A DNA stretch of 54,808 nucleotides from a virus, in IMG/VR virus record IMGVR_UViG_3300047995_000105, positions 1-54,808 of that record, one strand, 5' to 3'. The translations under genes were made by a program, and so were the position numbers. Of this stretch, positions 47,827-54,808 are shown piece by piece. Positions within the stretch are counted from its first letter, which is position 1. Each line of letters starts with the position of its first letter. The notes beneath the pieces are model-generated. The model did no database searches. It saw only the letters and a program-made list of their open reading frames with translations, and was not told where the DNA came from.

Positions 47827-48041
47827 CATTCAAAGAAGTCCAAGACAAATTATATCAAAAAGAAATGACAGTAGAATATCAATCATTAACTTCAAACAAA
47901 ATACACACCCTTGCCTGCACTGTAGAAAAAAAGTTTCAGACTATGGGAGATAAGATTGTAGTTATGGGCATACACGAACCTACATATCATGATATTGAAA
48001 TAAATACAATTATTTCAATAAAACCCCTTGAAAAATTATAA
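47823..48041 (+). CDS. Small hypothetical protein, possible WYL_2/SH3-like fold
   Basis: A 72-residue protein starting at an ATGA overlap with the cyclase. VEYQSLTSNKIHTLACTVEKKF followed by IVVMGIHEPTYHDIEINTIISI is a five-strand pattern like the small SH3-barrel WYL_2/DUF2693 proteins of T4-like phages. The similarity is by strand pattern only. Because of its overlap it may be coupled to the cyclase, but it could be an unrelated small barrel. Confidence 0.5.
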   Translation: MTFKEVQDKLYQKEMTVEYQSLTSNKIHTLACTVEKKFQTMGDKIVVMGIHEPTYHDIEINTIISIKPLEKL

Positions 48042-48058
48042 TTCAGCATTATATAATG

Positions 48059-48066
48059 TATAAATA
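48059..48066 (+). promoter_or_regulatory. Late promoter TATAAATA of hsp20
   Basis: A perfect TATAAATA (48059-48066), 60 bases before the hsp20 ATG. The leader contains a small hairpin (TGCAA 48071-48075 with TTGCA 48089-48093, plus CCC/GGG). Confidence 0.75.
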
Positions 48067-48125
48067 CTTTTGCAATGCCCATTAGGGGTTGCATAATATA
48101 AACTTGCTTAATAAAGGAGAAAACT

Positions 48126-48545
48126 ATGACTATCTATGACGATGTCTTCGGGAAATCATTCCCATTCGCAATCGGGTTCGACAGAACTCTTCAACTATTA
48201 AATCGTGCAGAAAACATGCATGATTCAACAAACTACCCGCCATACAACATTATAAAAAATGACGATGAGGACTTTTCAGTTCAACTTGCAGTTGCTGGTT
48301 TTGACAAGACGGAAATCTCTGTTACTAAAGAGAAGAACCAACTTATCATTGAGGGTAAAAAGGAAGCAGACGAGGAAATAGAGTATGTCCATAAAGGACT
48401 TGCTACTCGTTCATTCAAAAGAAGTTTCACTTTAGCAGACGATATTGTAATTGATTCTGCTTGGTGTGATAACGGTATTTTGAGTGTTCAGTTGATTAGG
48501 GAAATACCCGAAGAAGACAAACCTCAAGAAATCAAAATTTCTTAA
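48126..48545 (+). CDS. Small heat shock protein Hsp20 (IbpA-like)
   Basis: A 139-residue alpha-crystallin-type chaperone. Core beta sandwich ~residues 40-128 with PPYNIIKNDDEDFSVQLAVAGFDKTEISVTKEKNQLIIEGKK, followed by RSFKRSFTLADDIVIDSAWCDNGILSVQL, where A-x-x-x-N-G-[IV]-L is the family signature. An I-x-I-like C-terminus (EIKIS) is present. Hsp20 is common in marine T4-like phages and may scaffold or protect virion proteins. A late promoter and AAAGGAGAA precede it. Confidence 0.93.
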   Translation: MTIYDDVFGKSFPFAIGFDRTLQLLNRAENMHDSTNYPPYNIIKNDDEDFSVQLAVAGFDKTEISVTKEKNQLIIEGKKEADEEIEYVHKGLATRSFKRSFTLADDIVIDSAWCDNGILSVQLIREIPEEDKPQEIKIS

Positions 48546-48553
48546 AAACCCAC

Positions 48554-48582
48554 TATACAGACATACGCTTGTTTAGTATAAT
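48554..48582 (+). promoter_or_regulatory. Early-type promoter of the DUF4338-like gene
   Basis: TATACA (48554-48559), 17-base spacer, TATAAT (48577-48582), then six bases to the ATG at 48589, placing +1 on the start codon. Confidence 0.6.
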
Positions 48583-48588
48583 AGGTGT

Positions 48589-49725
48589 ATGTCTGTAATT
48601 CTATCTAAAGAAGATTCTCTTTACGCCTCGCAAATCTATATAGATTTCTATAATGGGTTTGACCGTATTGACGATTATCTACGTAAAATCAAATTAGAAC
48701 GTGTTGCTAATCTACCAACGTCATTGCCTGGCATGGGGCCAGAAGATGATATGTTTAGTGACTTCACAATGCACCCTCATGACATGGAATTTGAATGTAG
48801 AGTCTTATCAAATGACCTATATGATAACTACCTAGAAATCACCACGTCTCATGCTTTAGAGAAGTCAATTCCTGGCAAGACATTGAAGTGGGTTGTGTAT
48901 GAAAAAAACACAAACAAGATTATGGGTTTTATTAGATTCGGTTCACCAACAATTAATTCTAAACCTAGAAATGTTATGTTAGGTAAACCTTTAGATACTA
49001 TGTGTAAAGATACAATGAAGAGGTTCAATGATTCGGTTATTATGGGATTCACCATTGTCCCTACTCAACCATTTGGATATAATTATCTTGGTGGTAAGTT
49101 ACTTGCAGCTATATGTTGTTCACACCATGCTAGAAGAACATTAAACAAAAAATACAATACAAAATTTTGTGGTTTTGAAACAACTTCTTTATACGGTTCG
49201 TCAAAGACTTCTTCACAGTATGACGGTATGAAACCTTTCTTAAGATTTAAAGGATTGACCGTATCAGATTTTGTGCCTTCTATTAATGACCAAAACTATA
49301 GAGACTTGAAGTATTGGTTTGAAACTAAAAATGACGGTAAACCATTAGTTCATGATGACGCTTCGTCAAGAAAAATGAAGACTATTCAGAAACAAATTTC
49401 TATGATAAAGAACTCACTAAATATACACGACAAAGAAAAGTTAAAAGAATTCAATCAAGCATTTGAAAATGCAAAAGGTCTAACGGAACAGAAGAGACAA
49501 TACTTTTCAAATTATGGTTATGAGAATGTAGTGGATTATTTAAATCTAGAAACAGACGAATTAAAGAAAGCACCCAACTATGATAGATACGAGTTAGAAG
49601 GTGTAGTTGACTGGTGGAAAAAACTTGCTGGTAAAAGATATGACAAACTTAAATCCGAAAACAGACTCAGAACTGAACTAGAAACATGGAATGTTAATGC
49701 AGAAAACATTGACATTATCCGATAA
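48589..49725 (+). CDS. DUF4338/DruA-like protein
   Basis: A 378-residue protein. Residues ~100-235 resemble the DUF4338 (DruA-type) domain: WVVYEKNTNKIMGFIRFGSP, then NDSVIMGFTIVPTQPFGYNYLGGKLLAAICCS, KFCGFETTSLYGSS and the later QYDGMKPFLRFKGL. In bacteria DruA belongs to the Druantia defence system, while phage copies of this domain are stand-alone and of unknown role. The C-terminal ~110 residues form a helical extension (KMKTIQKQISMIKNSLNIHD) ending in charged helices. Predicted leaderless. Confidence 0.65.
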   Translation: MSVILSKEDSLYASQIYIDFYNGFDRIDDYLRKIKLERVANLPTSLPGMGPEDDMFSDFTMHPHDMEFECRVLSNDLYDNYLEITTSHALEKSIPGKTLKWVVYEKNTNKIMGFIRFGSPTINSKPRNVMLGKPLDTMCKDTMKRFNDSVIMGFTIVPTQPFGYNYLGGKLLAAICCSHHARRTLNKKYNTKFCGFETTSLYGSSKTSSQYDGMKPFLRFKGLTVSDFVPSINDQNYRDLKYWFETKNDGKPLVHDDASSRKMKTIQKQISMIKNSLNIHDKEKLKEFNQAFENAKGLTEQKRQYFSNYGYENVVDYLNLETDELKKAPNYDRYELEGVVDWWKKLAGKRYDKLKSENRLRTELETWNVNAENIDIIR

Positions 49726-49730
49726 GTTAA

Positions 49731-49804
49731 GCGGAGATAGTGTAATAGCAACACGCTGTGGTTCCACCACAGAGACGATAGTGCAATCCTATCTCTCCGC
49801 TCCA
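49731..49804 (+). tRNA. tRNA-Gly (anticodon UCC)
   Basis: A cloverleaf of 74 bases with encoded CCA: acceptor GCGGAGA/TCTCCGC, D stem GTGT/ACAC, anticodon stem CTGTG/CACAG with loop GTTCCAC (anticodon TCC at 49763-49765), T stem GATAG/CTATC, discriminator T as usual for Gly. It reads GGA/GGG, and GGA is frequent in these genes. Oddities: the D loop (AATAGCA) lacks the GG pair, and the T loop TGCAATC has G at position 55 instead of U. It lies five bases after the DUF4338-like gene. Confidence 0.85.
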
Positions 49805-49812
49805 GTTTCAAT

Positions 49813-50736
49813 ATGAGTAGAAACATACCAACACAGGCAGTTGACCAATATGATTTCCTAGAACACAGAAGGAAACAAGAAGAAAAACATTGGAATAAAA
49901 AAAGTAATGAACTCAAACCTCTTGACTCGATTCTTACAGTTGAAATTAATACTACTGAGTTGTGCAACAGGACATGTGTCTTTTGTCCAAGACATGACCC
50001 AACAGTATTTCCCAACAGGAATCTCCATCTTACGATTAAAGGTGCTAGAACCATTGCAGAAGAATTAGGAGAAAATCAGTATTCAGGTAAAATATCATTC
50101 AGTGGGTTCGGAGAAAATTTATTGAATCCAAACTTTGTAGAGATAGTTAAAGAGTTTAGATTTAATTTACCAATGGCAACAATTGAATGTAATACAAATG
50201 GAGACAAACTTACAGAAAAGTATGTTGAAAGATTGTATAAAGCAGGACTAGATTTACTGTACATAAATTTGTATGACGGTATAGAACAAATGACACACTT
50301 TGAAAAAATGCTAAAGAATGTCAGAGAAGATATGTATAAATTTAGAATGCATTGGGGAGACTTTGAGAAACATGGATTGATTCTCAATAACCGTAGTGGG
50401 GTAATTGACTGGGTTGGGATAGAAGAAACAGACATTACTTCTTTGAAAGGCAAACCTTGTCATTACCCCTTCTACAAAATGTTTGTTGATTGGAACGGTG
50501 ATGTTCTATTTTGTTCAAACGATTGGGGGAGAGAACATGTTGTAGGTAACTTGCTACAGTCAACATTACATGACGTTTGGTTCAGTAAACCTATGACAAA
50601 GATTCGTAAAAGATTAATGAAAGGTGATAGAAGTCAATCACCTTGTAATAAATGCAGTGTAGACGGTTCACTGTTCGGCAAACCGTCTTTTGATTTGGTA
50701 AAAGAATATTATGAAAGTAGCAATAACAGGAAGTAG
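49813..50736 (+). CDS. Radical SAM/SPASM enzyme
   Basis: A 307-residue protein with the radical SAM cluster C51-x3-C55-x2-C58 (ELCNRTCVFCPR), preceded by TVEINTTE. GFGEN near 98 is the GGE-like SAM-binding segment, and IECNTNG follows. A C-terminal SPASM region (CHYPFYKMFVDWNGDVLFCSNDW and SPCNKCSVDG) can bind a second iron-sulfur cluster. SPASM enzymes modify peptides or sugars. The gene runs into an SDR gene with a 26-base overlap, suggesting a two-step modification pathway. Substrate unknown. Confidence 0.88.
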   Translation: MSRNIPTQAVDQYDFLEHRRKQEEKHWNKKSNELKPLDSILTVEINTTELCNRTCVFCPRHDPTVFPNRNLHLTIKGARTIAEELGENQYSGKISFSGFGENLLNPNFVEIVKEFRFNLPMATIECNTNGDKLTEKYVERLYKAGLDLLYINLYDGIEQMTHFEKMLKNVREDMYKFRMHWGDFEKHGLILNNRSGVIDWVGIEETDITSLKGKPCHYPFYKMFVDWNGDVLFCSNDWGREHVVGNLLQSTLHDVWFSKPMTKIRKRLMKGDRSQSPCNKCSVDGSLFGKPSFDLVKEYYESSNNRK

Positions 50737-51277
50737 TGGTCTAGCAAAGACAATTAAAGACACACTAGAAGCAACACCATTTAAAGGTGATACTATAGAA
50801 GTACATACACCACGTATGGAAGATATCACAATGAATGGTATGAACTGGTGGGGTTGGGCTAATGTTGACGTTTTGATTAATTTTGCACATGACGAATTTG
50901 AACAAACAAAGATACTTCAATACGCACATGATTCTTGGGTAGATAAAGGAAACAAATATATTATTAATTTTTCTTCAAGAGCTGCTCAACCAAACATATC
51001 AAAAGGTTATCTCTATTCAGCTGCTAAAGCGTCTCTCAATCATTTAGCAAATAACCTACAATACAACTCAGATAAAAAATACAAAATGACAACTTTAAAT
51101 CTAGGTCTTCTTAATTCACCTATGCCTAGTATCTCACGTCAAGAAGTTGCTGGACTGGTTTATAAGTTGATTACAAGTTATCCTGAAATAGAAATAGCAG
51201 ACATGACAATTCAAGCACACCATAATTATAAAGGTGTACAGGAAATGAAGTCATTTCAAAAAGGAGAATTGCATTGA
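50711..51277 (+). CDS. Short-chain dehydrogenase/reductase (SDR)
   Basis: A 188-residue NAD(P)-binding protein. The dinucleotide loop is TGSSGLAK (6-13), followed by NVDVLINFAH (NAG-equivalent), catalytic Ser88/89 in IINFSSRAA, and Y102-x3-K106 (YSAAKAS). It is shorter than typical SDRs (~250), lacking most of the C-terminal substrate region, but all catalytic residues are present. It overlaps the radical SAM gene and ends coupled to the next gene, so both enzymes probably act on one product. Confidence 0.82.
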   Translation: MKVAITGSSGLAKTIKDTLEATPFKGDTIEVHTPRMEDITMNGMNWWGWANVDVLINFAHDEFEQTKILQYAHDSWVDKGNKYIINFSSRAAQPNISKGYLYSAAKASLNHLANNLQYNSDKKYKMTTLNLGLLNSPMPSISRQEVAGLVYKLITSYPEIEIADMTIQAHHNYKGVQEMKSFQKGELH

Positions 51278-51579
51278 GTAACAGACCACATTTAATTGGT
51301 GAAATGTATAGAGTAGTAGAGAATCCTAATCAAAGGGACGAAGAACACTATGCTATAGAAATTATAAAGGGTGAATTCAAAGACACCGTTTATCAATATG
51401 GAAAGGTGGAATTCGTAGAAGGAAAACCTGAACTAAATTTTCAGAGAACTATTAGAAGAGTTCCCGAAGGTATGGACTTGTCAGATTTAGAAAAAGACAA
51501 TGACCTAAATAACCTCATGGGAGATATTCTAGTAGAACTCCTAGAAGAACAAGTCGCAAGAAGCGAGGAGAAAAAATGA
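51274..51579 (+). CDS. Conserved hypothetical, TTG start
   Basis: A 101-residue acidic protein using a rare TTG start with AAGGAG at proper spacing. The N-terminal ~55 residues form a beta domain (GEMYRVVENPNQRDEEHYAIEIIKGEFKDTVYQYG); the C-terminus is an acidic helix (MGDILVELLEEQVARSEE). Similar small proteins occur in T4-like cyanophages with no known function. It overlaps the SDR gene and the lysozyme gene, each by four bases. Confidence 0.6.
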   Translation: MSNRPHLIGEMYRVVENPNQRDEEHYAIEIIKGEFKDTVYQYGKVEFVEGKPELNFQRTIRRVPEGMDLSDLEKDNDLNNLMGDILVELLEEQVARSEEKK

Positions 51580-52022
51580 ACGTAGAAAGATGTAAAGAAG
51601 CGATTAAGAGGCACGAAGGTGAAGTGCTAGAAATTTATATTGACTCATTGGGATTTAAAACTCTCGGTGTTGGACATTTATGTCAACCCGAAGACCCTGA
51701 GTACGATTGGGAAGTTGGTACTGCAGTTTCGCAAGAAGTTGTAGACGCATACTATGACTCAGACTTTGATAAACATATGGACGAAACAGTTCATGTTATC
51801 GGAGAAGACGTTTGGTACGATTTGCCAGGCGACATTAGAGAAGTCTTGGTTAACATGTGTTTCAACTTAGGTGGAACTAGACTGGGTAAATTCAAGAATA
51901 TGTTGAATGCAGTTGAAGACCATGATTGGGAAAGAATGGCTGTTGAAATGGAAGATAGTCGTTGGTTTAAACAAGTAGGACGCAGGAGTGTAGAACTACA
52001 AGAAACAGTTAGGAATGTATGA
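51576..52022 (+). CDS. T4-type lysozyme (endolysin, GH24)
   Basis: A 148-residue muramidase. The catalytic triad of T4 lysozyme (E11, D20, T26) is seen as E14, D23 and T29 in RHEGEVLEIYIDSLGFKTLGVGHL. The C-terminal NMCFNLGG..L..FKNM and DSRWFKQVGRRS match the family. It hydrolyses the MurNAc-GlcNAc bond. There is no signal peptide, so it needs a holin or acts as a tail-associated enzyme. It is separate from the secreted SleB-type hydrolase at 45482. Confidence 0.93.
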   Translation: MNVERCKEAIKRHEGEVLEIYIDSLGFKTLGVGHLCQPEDPEYDWEVGTAVSQEVVDAYYDSDFDKHMDETVHVIGEDVWYDLPGDIREVLVNMCFNLGGTRLGKFKNMLNAVEDHDWERMAVEMEDSRWFKQVGRRSVELQETVRNV

Positions 52023-52255
52023 TTGATTTTCACGACAAAGTATTAAATGCGATTGTGCAACAAGCAGACGCAATGATTTCAAAACACAAAATTAATGTTG
52101 AGGTATTAACAAAGAATGCAAGTGGTGTTGCAGAACACCCTGACTTAATGAAGACAGTGGAAGATGAGTTATCTCAAATAGCACACTGGAAGGATATTAA
52201 GGACGTTGCAATCAATAACTTTGATTTTCATTCTAAAAAGAATCTTGTAGAATAG
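52019..52255 (+). CDS. Small hypothetical protein before gp43
   Basis: A 78-residue helical protein, ATGA overlap with the lysozyme stop. Sequence features: HDKVLNAIVQQADAMISKHKINVEVLTKN and EDELSQIAHWKDIKDVAINNF. No recognised domain. It is the last gene before the DNA polymerase promoter. Confidence 0.55.
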   Translation: MIDFHDKVLNAIVQQADAMISKHKINVEVLTKNASGVAEHPDLMKTVEDELSQIAHWKDIKDVAINNFDFHSKKNLVE

Positions 52256-52273
52256 AACAAACTGTAGTATAAT
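52245..52273 (+). promoter_or_regulatory. Early-type promoter of gene 43
   Basis: TTGTAG (52245-52250), 17-base spacer, TATAAT (52268-52273), then six bases to the gp43 ATG at 52280. No Shine-Dalgarno lies between, so translation of the transcript would be leaderless. Confidence 0.62.
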
Positions 52274-52279
52274 TACAGT

Positions 52280-54778
52280 ATGGATTTTTACACTAATGTA
52301 GCACGCACACGAGACAAGATATTAGTAACAGGTTATCAAGGCAATAAGAAGGTAAAACTTCAAGTTGCCTATCGACCTAATCACTACGTCAAATCTAAGA
52401 AAGGACAAACCGCTTATAGGTCTTTAGACGGACAACCACTTGAGGTTGTGAATCTAAATTCTATGGGTGGTGCACGTAAGTTCAGAGAACAATATGAACA
52501 AGTGGAAGGATTTGATATCCACGGTTATGACCGTTATGTCTACACTTATATTGCAGATAAGTTTCAAGGTACAATAGAACCTAATACCAAACTCATTCGT
52601 GTCGCCTCACTTGATATTGAGTGTGAGTGTGAAGAAGGGTTTCCTGACCCTATGGAAGCGAAAGAGAAAGTCAACGCAATCACAATCAAACCATTCGGTA
52701 AGAACTCAGTTACATTTGGAATCGGCCCATGGGACGCACCTGACAATGTTGACTATGTCGATTGTCAAGATGAAGCATTCTTACTAGAAGCATTTATAAA
52801 GTATTGGGACAAACAATCATTTGATATCATAACTGGTTGGAATGTAAACTCATTTGATATTACATATCTTTGTAATCGTATTGATAGATTATTTGGTGAC
52901 GGGTATCACAAAAAACTTTCGCCTTGGAGAATGTCAGACGTAAGAGAATTCACTCAGTATGGATATCAAAAGAATCAAGTATACAATCTCTATGGTGTGA
53001 ATGTTCTTGACTATCTTGAACTGTATAGAAAAAATACATTTATCAAACAAGAGAGTTACAAACTTGACCACATAGCACAAGTTGAACTGGGTAAAGGAAA
53101 ACTAGATTATTCAGAGTACGGTTCTTTACACACATTATACAGAACTAATTATCCGTTGTTCTTAGAATACAATGTCCGTGACGTAGAACTGATTGAAGAA
53201 CTGGAAGACAAACTTGGTTTCATTGAGTTGATTCAATCAATGGCGTATACTGCTAAGTGTAATTATGCAGACACATTTGGAATGGTGAAATATTGGGAAA
53301 CCATTATTTACAACTTCCTCAAGGAACAAGGAATCCAAACACCACCACAGAAATTACGTGGACAAGAAAAGACCAATAAGATTGAGGGTGCTTACGTAAA
53401 AGAACCATTGGTTGGCGGTCATGACTGGGTTGTAAGTTTCGACTTGAACTCATTGTATCCACATATTATTATGCAGTATAATATCTCGCCTGAAAAAATG
53501 ATTAGGGGTAAGGTAGATACTTCTGTAGAAAAATTACTTACTGGTAAACAGACAATCAAAGGTGATTATGCTGTAACACCAAACGGTGCACAATTCAAAA
53601 AAGACAAACAAGGTTTTCTTCCTGAACTCATGGAACAATTCTATGACGAAAGAAAGTTATGGAAGAAGAAAATGATTGGATATCAAATTGAACTGGAAAG
53701 TGTTTCGGATAAGAAACAACGTACAGTTTTAGAAACAAAAATCAAACGTGCGTATAACAACCAACAAGTTCGTAAGATTGCATTGAACAGTGCTTATGGT
53801 GCTCTTGCTAATCAGTGGTTTGCATTCTTTTCTGTAGACCTTGCAGAAGCAATTACGACTTCGGGTCAGTTGATTATTCAGTGGGGTGAGAAAACAATCA
53901 ATGATTGGTTGAATCAAGTTCTCAAGACAGAAGACAAAGACTATGTGATTGCAATCGATACTGATTCATTGTATATCACTCTTGACGATTTAGTGAAACA
54001 AGTCTTTCCCGAAGATACACCGAAGGCAAAAATTATTGACTTCATTAATACTATCTCAGAAGATACTATTGAACCTGTACTTGCAAAAGGATATGATAAA
54101 CTTGCAAAAGATACAAATGCATTCCAACAGAAAATGCAAATGGGTCGTGAGGTAATTGCAGACAGAGGTATTTGGACTGCTAAGAAGAGATACATTCTTA
54201 ACGTACATGATAACGAAGGAGTCAGACTCAGAGAACCTAAACTGAAAATGATGGGCATAGAAACTGCAAAGTCTTCTACACCACAATGGGTTAGAGGTAA
54301 ACTTACAGACGCATTTAATGTTGTCATGAATGGAACAGAACAAGACCTATGGGAGTTTGTAGAAAAAGCACGAAGAGACTTTAGAACGCTACCGCCTGAG
54401 GACGTTGCATTCCCTAGAGGTTGCCGTGGTCTCAGACAATACTCAGATAGAACAACTATCTACAGTAAAGGAACACCAATACATGTGAGAGGTGCATTGT
54501 TATACAATCATTTACTTACACAGAAGAATCTTGACATGAGATACGAAGTAATCAAAGAAGCAGAACAATTACATTTCTCATATTTGACTACACCGAATCC
54601 TATCAATGAGAATGTGATATCTTTCATTGGAGCGTTACCAAAAGAATTTGACCTGCATAGATTTATTGACCATGACAAACAGTTTGATAAAGCATTTGTT
54701 GAACCACTAAAAGCAGTCATTGGACTAGTAGGTTGGAATCCTGAACCAGTTGCAAGTTTAGATAGTTTCTTTACATAA
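52280..54778 (+). CDS. 43: DNA polymerase gp43 (family B)
   Basis: An 832-residue replicative polymerase. Exonuclease motif I is SLDIECECEEG (~110). ExoII-type WNVNSFDITYL (~191) and ExoIII-type YNVRDVELIEEL follow. Polymerase motif A is FDLNSLYPHIIMQYN (~388), motif B KIALNSAYGALAN (~502) and motif C AIDTDSLYIT (~558). The N-terminal ~100 residues are the uracil-reading region of family B. Slightly shorter than T4 gp43 (898). It copies the phage genome with gp45 and the gp44/62 loader. Confidence 0.96.
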   Translation: MDFYTNVARTRDKILVTGYQGNKKVKLQVAYRPNHYVKSKKGQTAYRSLDGQPLEVVNLNSMGGARKFREQYEQVEGFDIHGYDRYVYTYIADKFQGTIEPNTKLIRVASLDIECECEEGFPDPMEAKEKVNAITIKPFGKNSVTFGIGPWDAPDNVDYVDCQDEAFLLEAFIKYWDKQSFDIITGWNVNSFDITYLCNRIDRLFGDGYHKKLSPWRMSDVREFTQYGYQKNQVYNLYGVNVLDYLELYRKNTFIKQESYKLDHIAQVELGKGKLDYSEYGSLHTLYRTNYPLFLEYNVRDVELIEELEDKLGFIELIQSMAYTAKCNYADTFGMVKYWETIIYNFLKEQGIQTPPQKLRGQEKTNKIEGAYVKEPLVGGHDWVVSFDLNSLYPHIIMQYNISPEKMIRGKVDTSVEKLLTGKQTIKGDYAVTPNGAQFKKDKQGFLPELMEQFYDERKLWKKKMIGYQIELESVSDKKQRTVLETKIKRAYNNQQVRKIALNSAYGALANQWFAFFSVDLAEAITTSGQLIIQWGEKTINDWLNQVLKTEDKDYVIAIDTDSLYITLDDLVKQVFPEDTPKAKIIDFINTISEDTIEPVLAKGYDKLAKDTNAFQQKMQMGREVIADRGIWTAKKRYILNVHDNEGVRLREPKLKMMGIETAKSSTPQWVRGKLTDAFNVVMNGTEQDLWEFVEKARRDFRTLPPEDVAFPRGCRGLRQYSDRTTIYSKGTPIHVRGALLYNHLLTQKNLDMRYEVIKEAEQLHFSYLTTPNPINENVISFIGALPKEFDLHRFIDHDKQFDKAFVEPLKAVIGLVGWNPEPVASLDSFFT

Positions 54779-54785
54779 TAAATAG

Positions 54786-54807
54786 ACCCTTTTCATAAAA
54801 AAAGGGT
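54786..54807 (+). terminator. Likely terminator hairpin at window end
   Basis: ACCCTTTT (54786-54793) pairs with AAAAGGGT (54800-54807), loop CATAAA. It follows gp43 after seven bases and an AATAAATA. The T tail, if any, lies outside the window. Confidence 0.55.
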
Positions 54808-54808
54808 A

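Noticed and set aside
1-54808. CRISPR arrays, insertion sequences, integrase or attachment sites
   Set aside because: None seen. The only tandem repeats are the protein-coding repeats at 27-1400, and no transposase or recombinase motifs occur. This fits a strictly lytic phage.

Overview
The window is part of an AT-rich, strictly lytic T4-like myovirus genome. Every gene I can support is on the + strand, packed head to tail with many 1-4 nt ATGA/TAATG overlaps. The gene set is a T4 core in the order usual for marine T4-likes (neck, tail completion, terminase, sheath, tube, portal, protease, scaffold, capsid, then recombination and replication), with marine accessory genes: Hsp20, peptide deformylase, several 2OG-Fe(II) oxygenases and a CobS/CobT-like pair. 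Low GC, marine-type accessory genes and a curli CsgF/CsgG pair fit a pelagimyophage (SAR11/Pelagibacter host) best. The host is inferred, not shown by the sequence.

Layout. (1) 0-6.8 kb: a highly repetitive P/Y/Q/N-rich structural-type protein, a ParB-like/glycosyltransferase-like fusion, two 2OG oxygenase-type proteins, other virion-associated-type proteins and a small membrane protein. (2) 6.8-19.6 kb: late structural block gp13, gp14, gp15, gp16, gp17, gp18, gp19, gp20, gp67-like, a small head protein, gp21, gp22 and gp23, closed by two UUCG-loop terminators. (3) 19.6-28.9 kb: gp3-like tail protein, UvsY, a 2OG oxygenase, UvsW, small proteins, late sigma gp55, gp47/gp46 nuclease, and a diiron ferritin-like protein. 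(4) 28.9-40.0 kb: a large unknown protein, peptide deformylase, a tandem pair of 2OG oxygenases, a VWA/HExxH protein and CobS-like AAA+ ATPase behind three copies of one promoter module, DUF3310, then gp45, gp44, peroxiredoxin, a small protein, gp62 and RegA. (5) 40.0-48.0 kb: the most unusual block. It has five small membrane proteins, CsgF, CsgG, two curlin-like amyloid proteins with a FecR-domain protein between them, a SleB-type wall hydrolase and a CHASE2-adenylyl cyclase. (6) 48.0-54.8 kb: Hsp20, a DUF4338-like protein, tRNA-Gly(UCC), radical SAM/SPASM and SDR enzymes, T4-type lysozyme and DNA polymerase gp43.

How the genes work together. gp55 is the late sigma factor, and TATAAATA-type late promoters recur before structural genes. 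Many genes have a -10 element whose spacing to the ATG (6 nt after TATAAT, 5 nt after TATAAATA) would put transcription start on the A of the start codon, which implies widespread leaderless mRNAs. Other regulatory elements include a T4-gene-e-like hairpin built around the late promoter of gene 13 and a three-way-junction leader in front of gene 44. Region 5 reads as a self-contained phage module that could secrete amyloid fibres through the host outer membrane, coupled to a periplasm-sensing cyclase. It is the best candidate for a poorly described system in this window.
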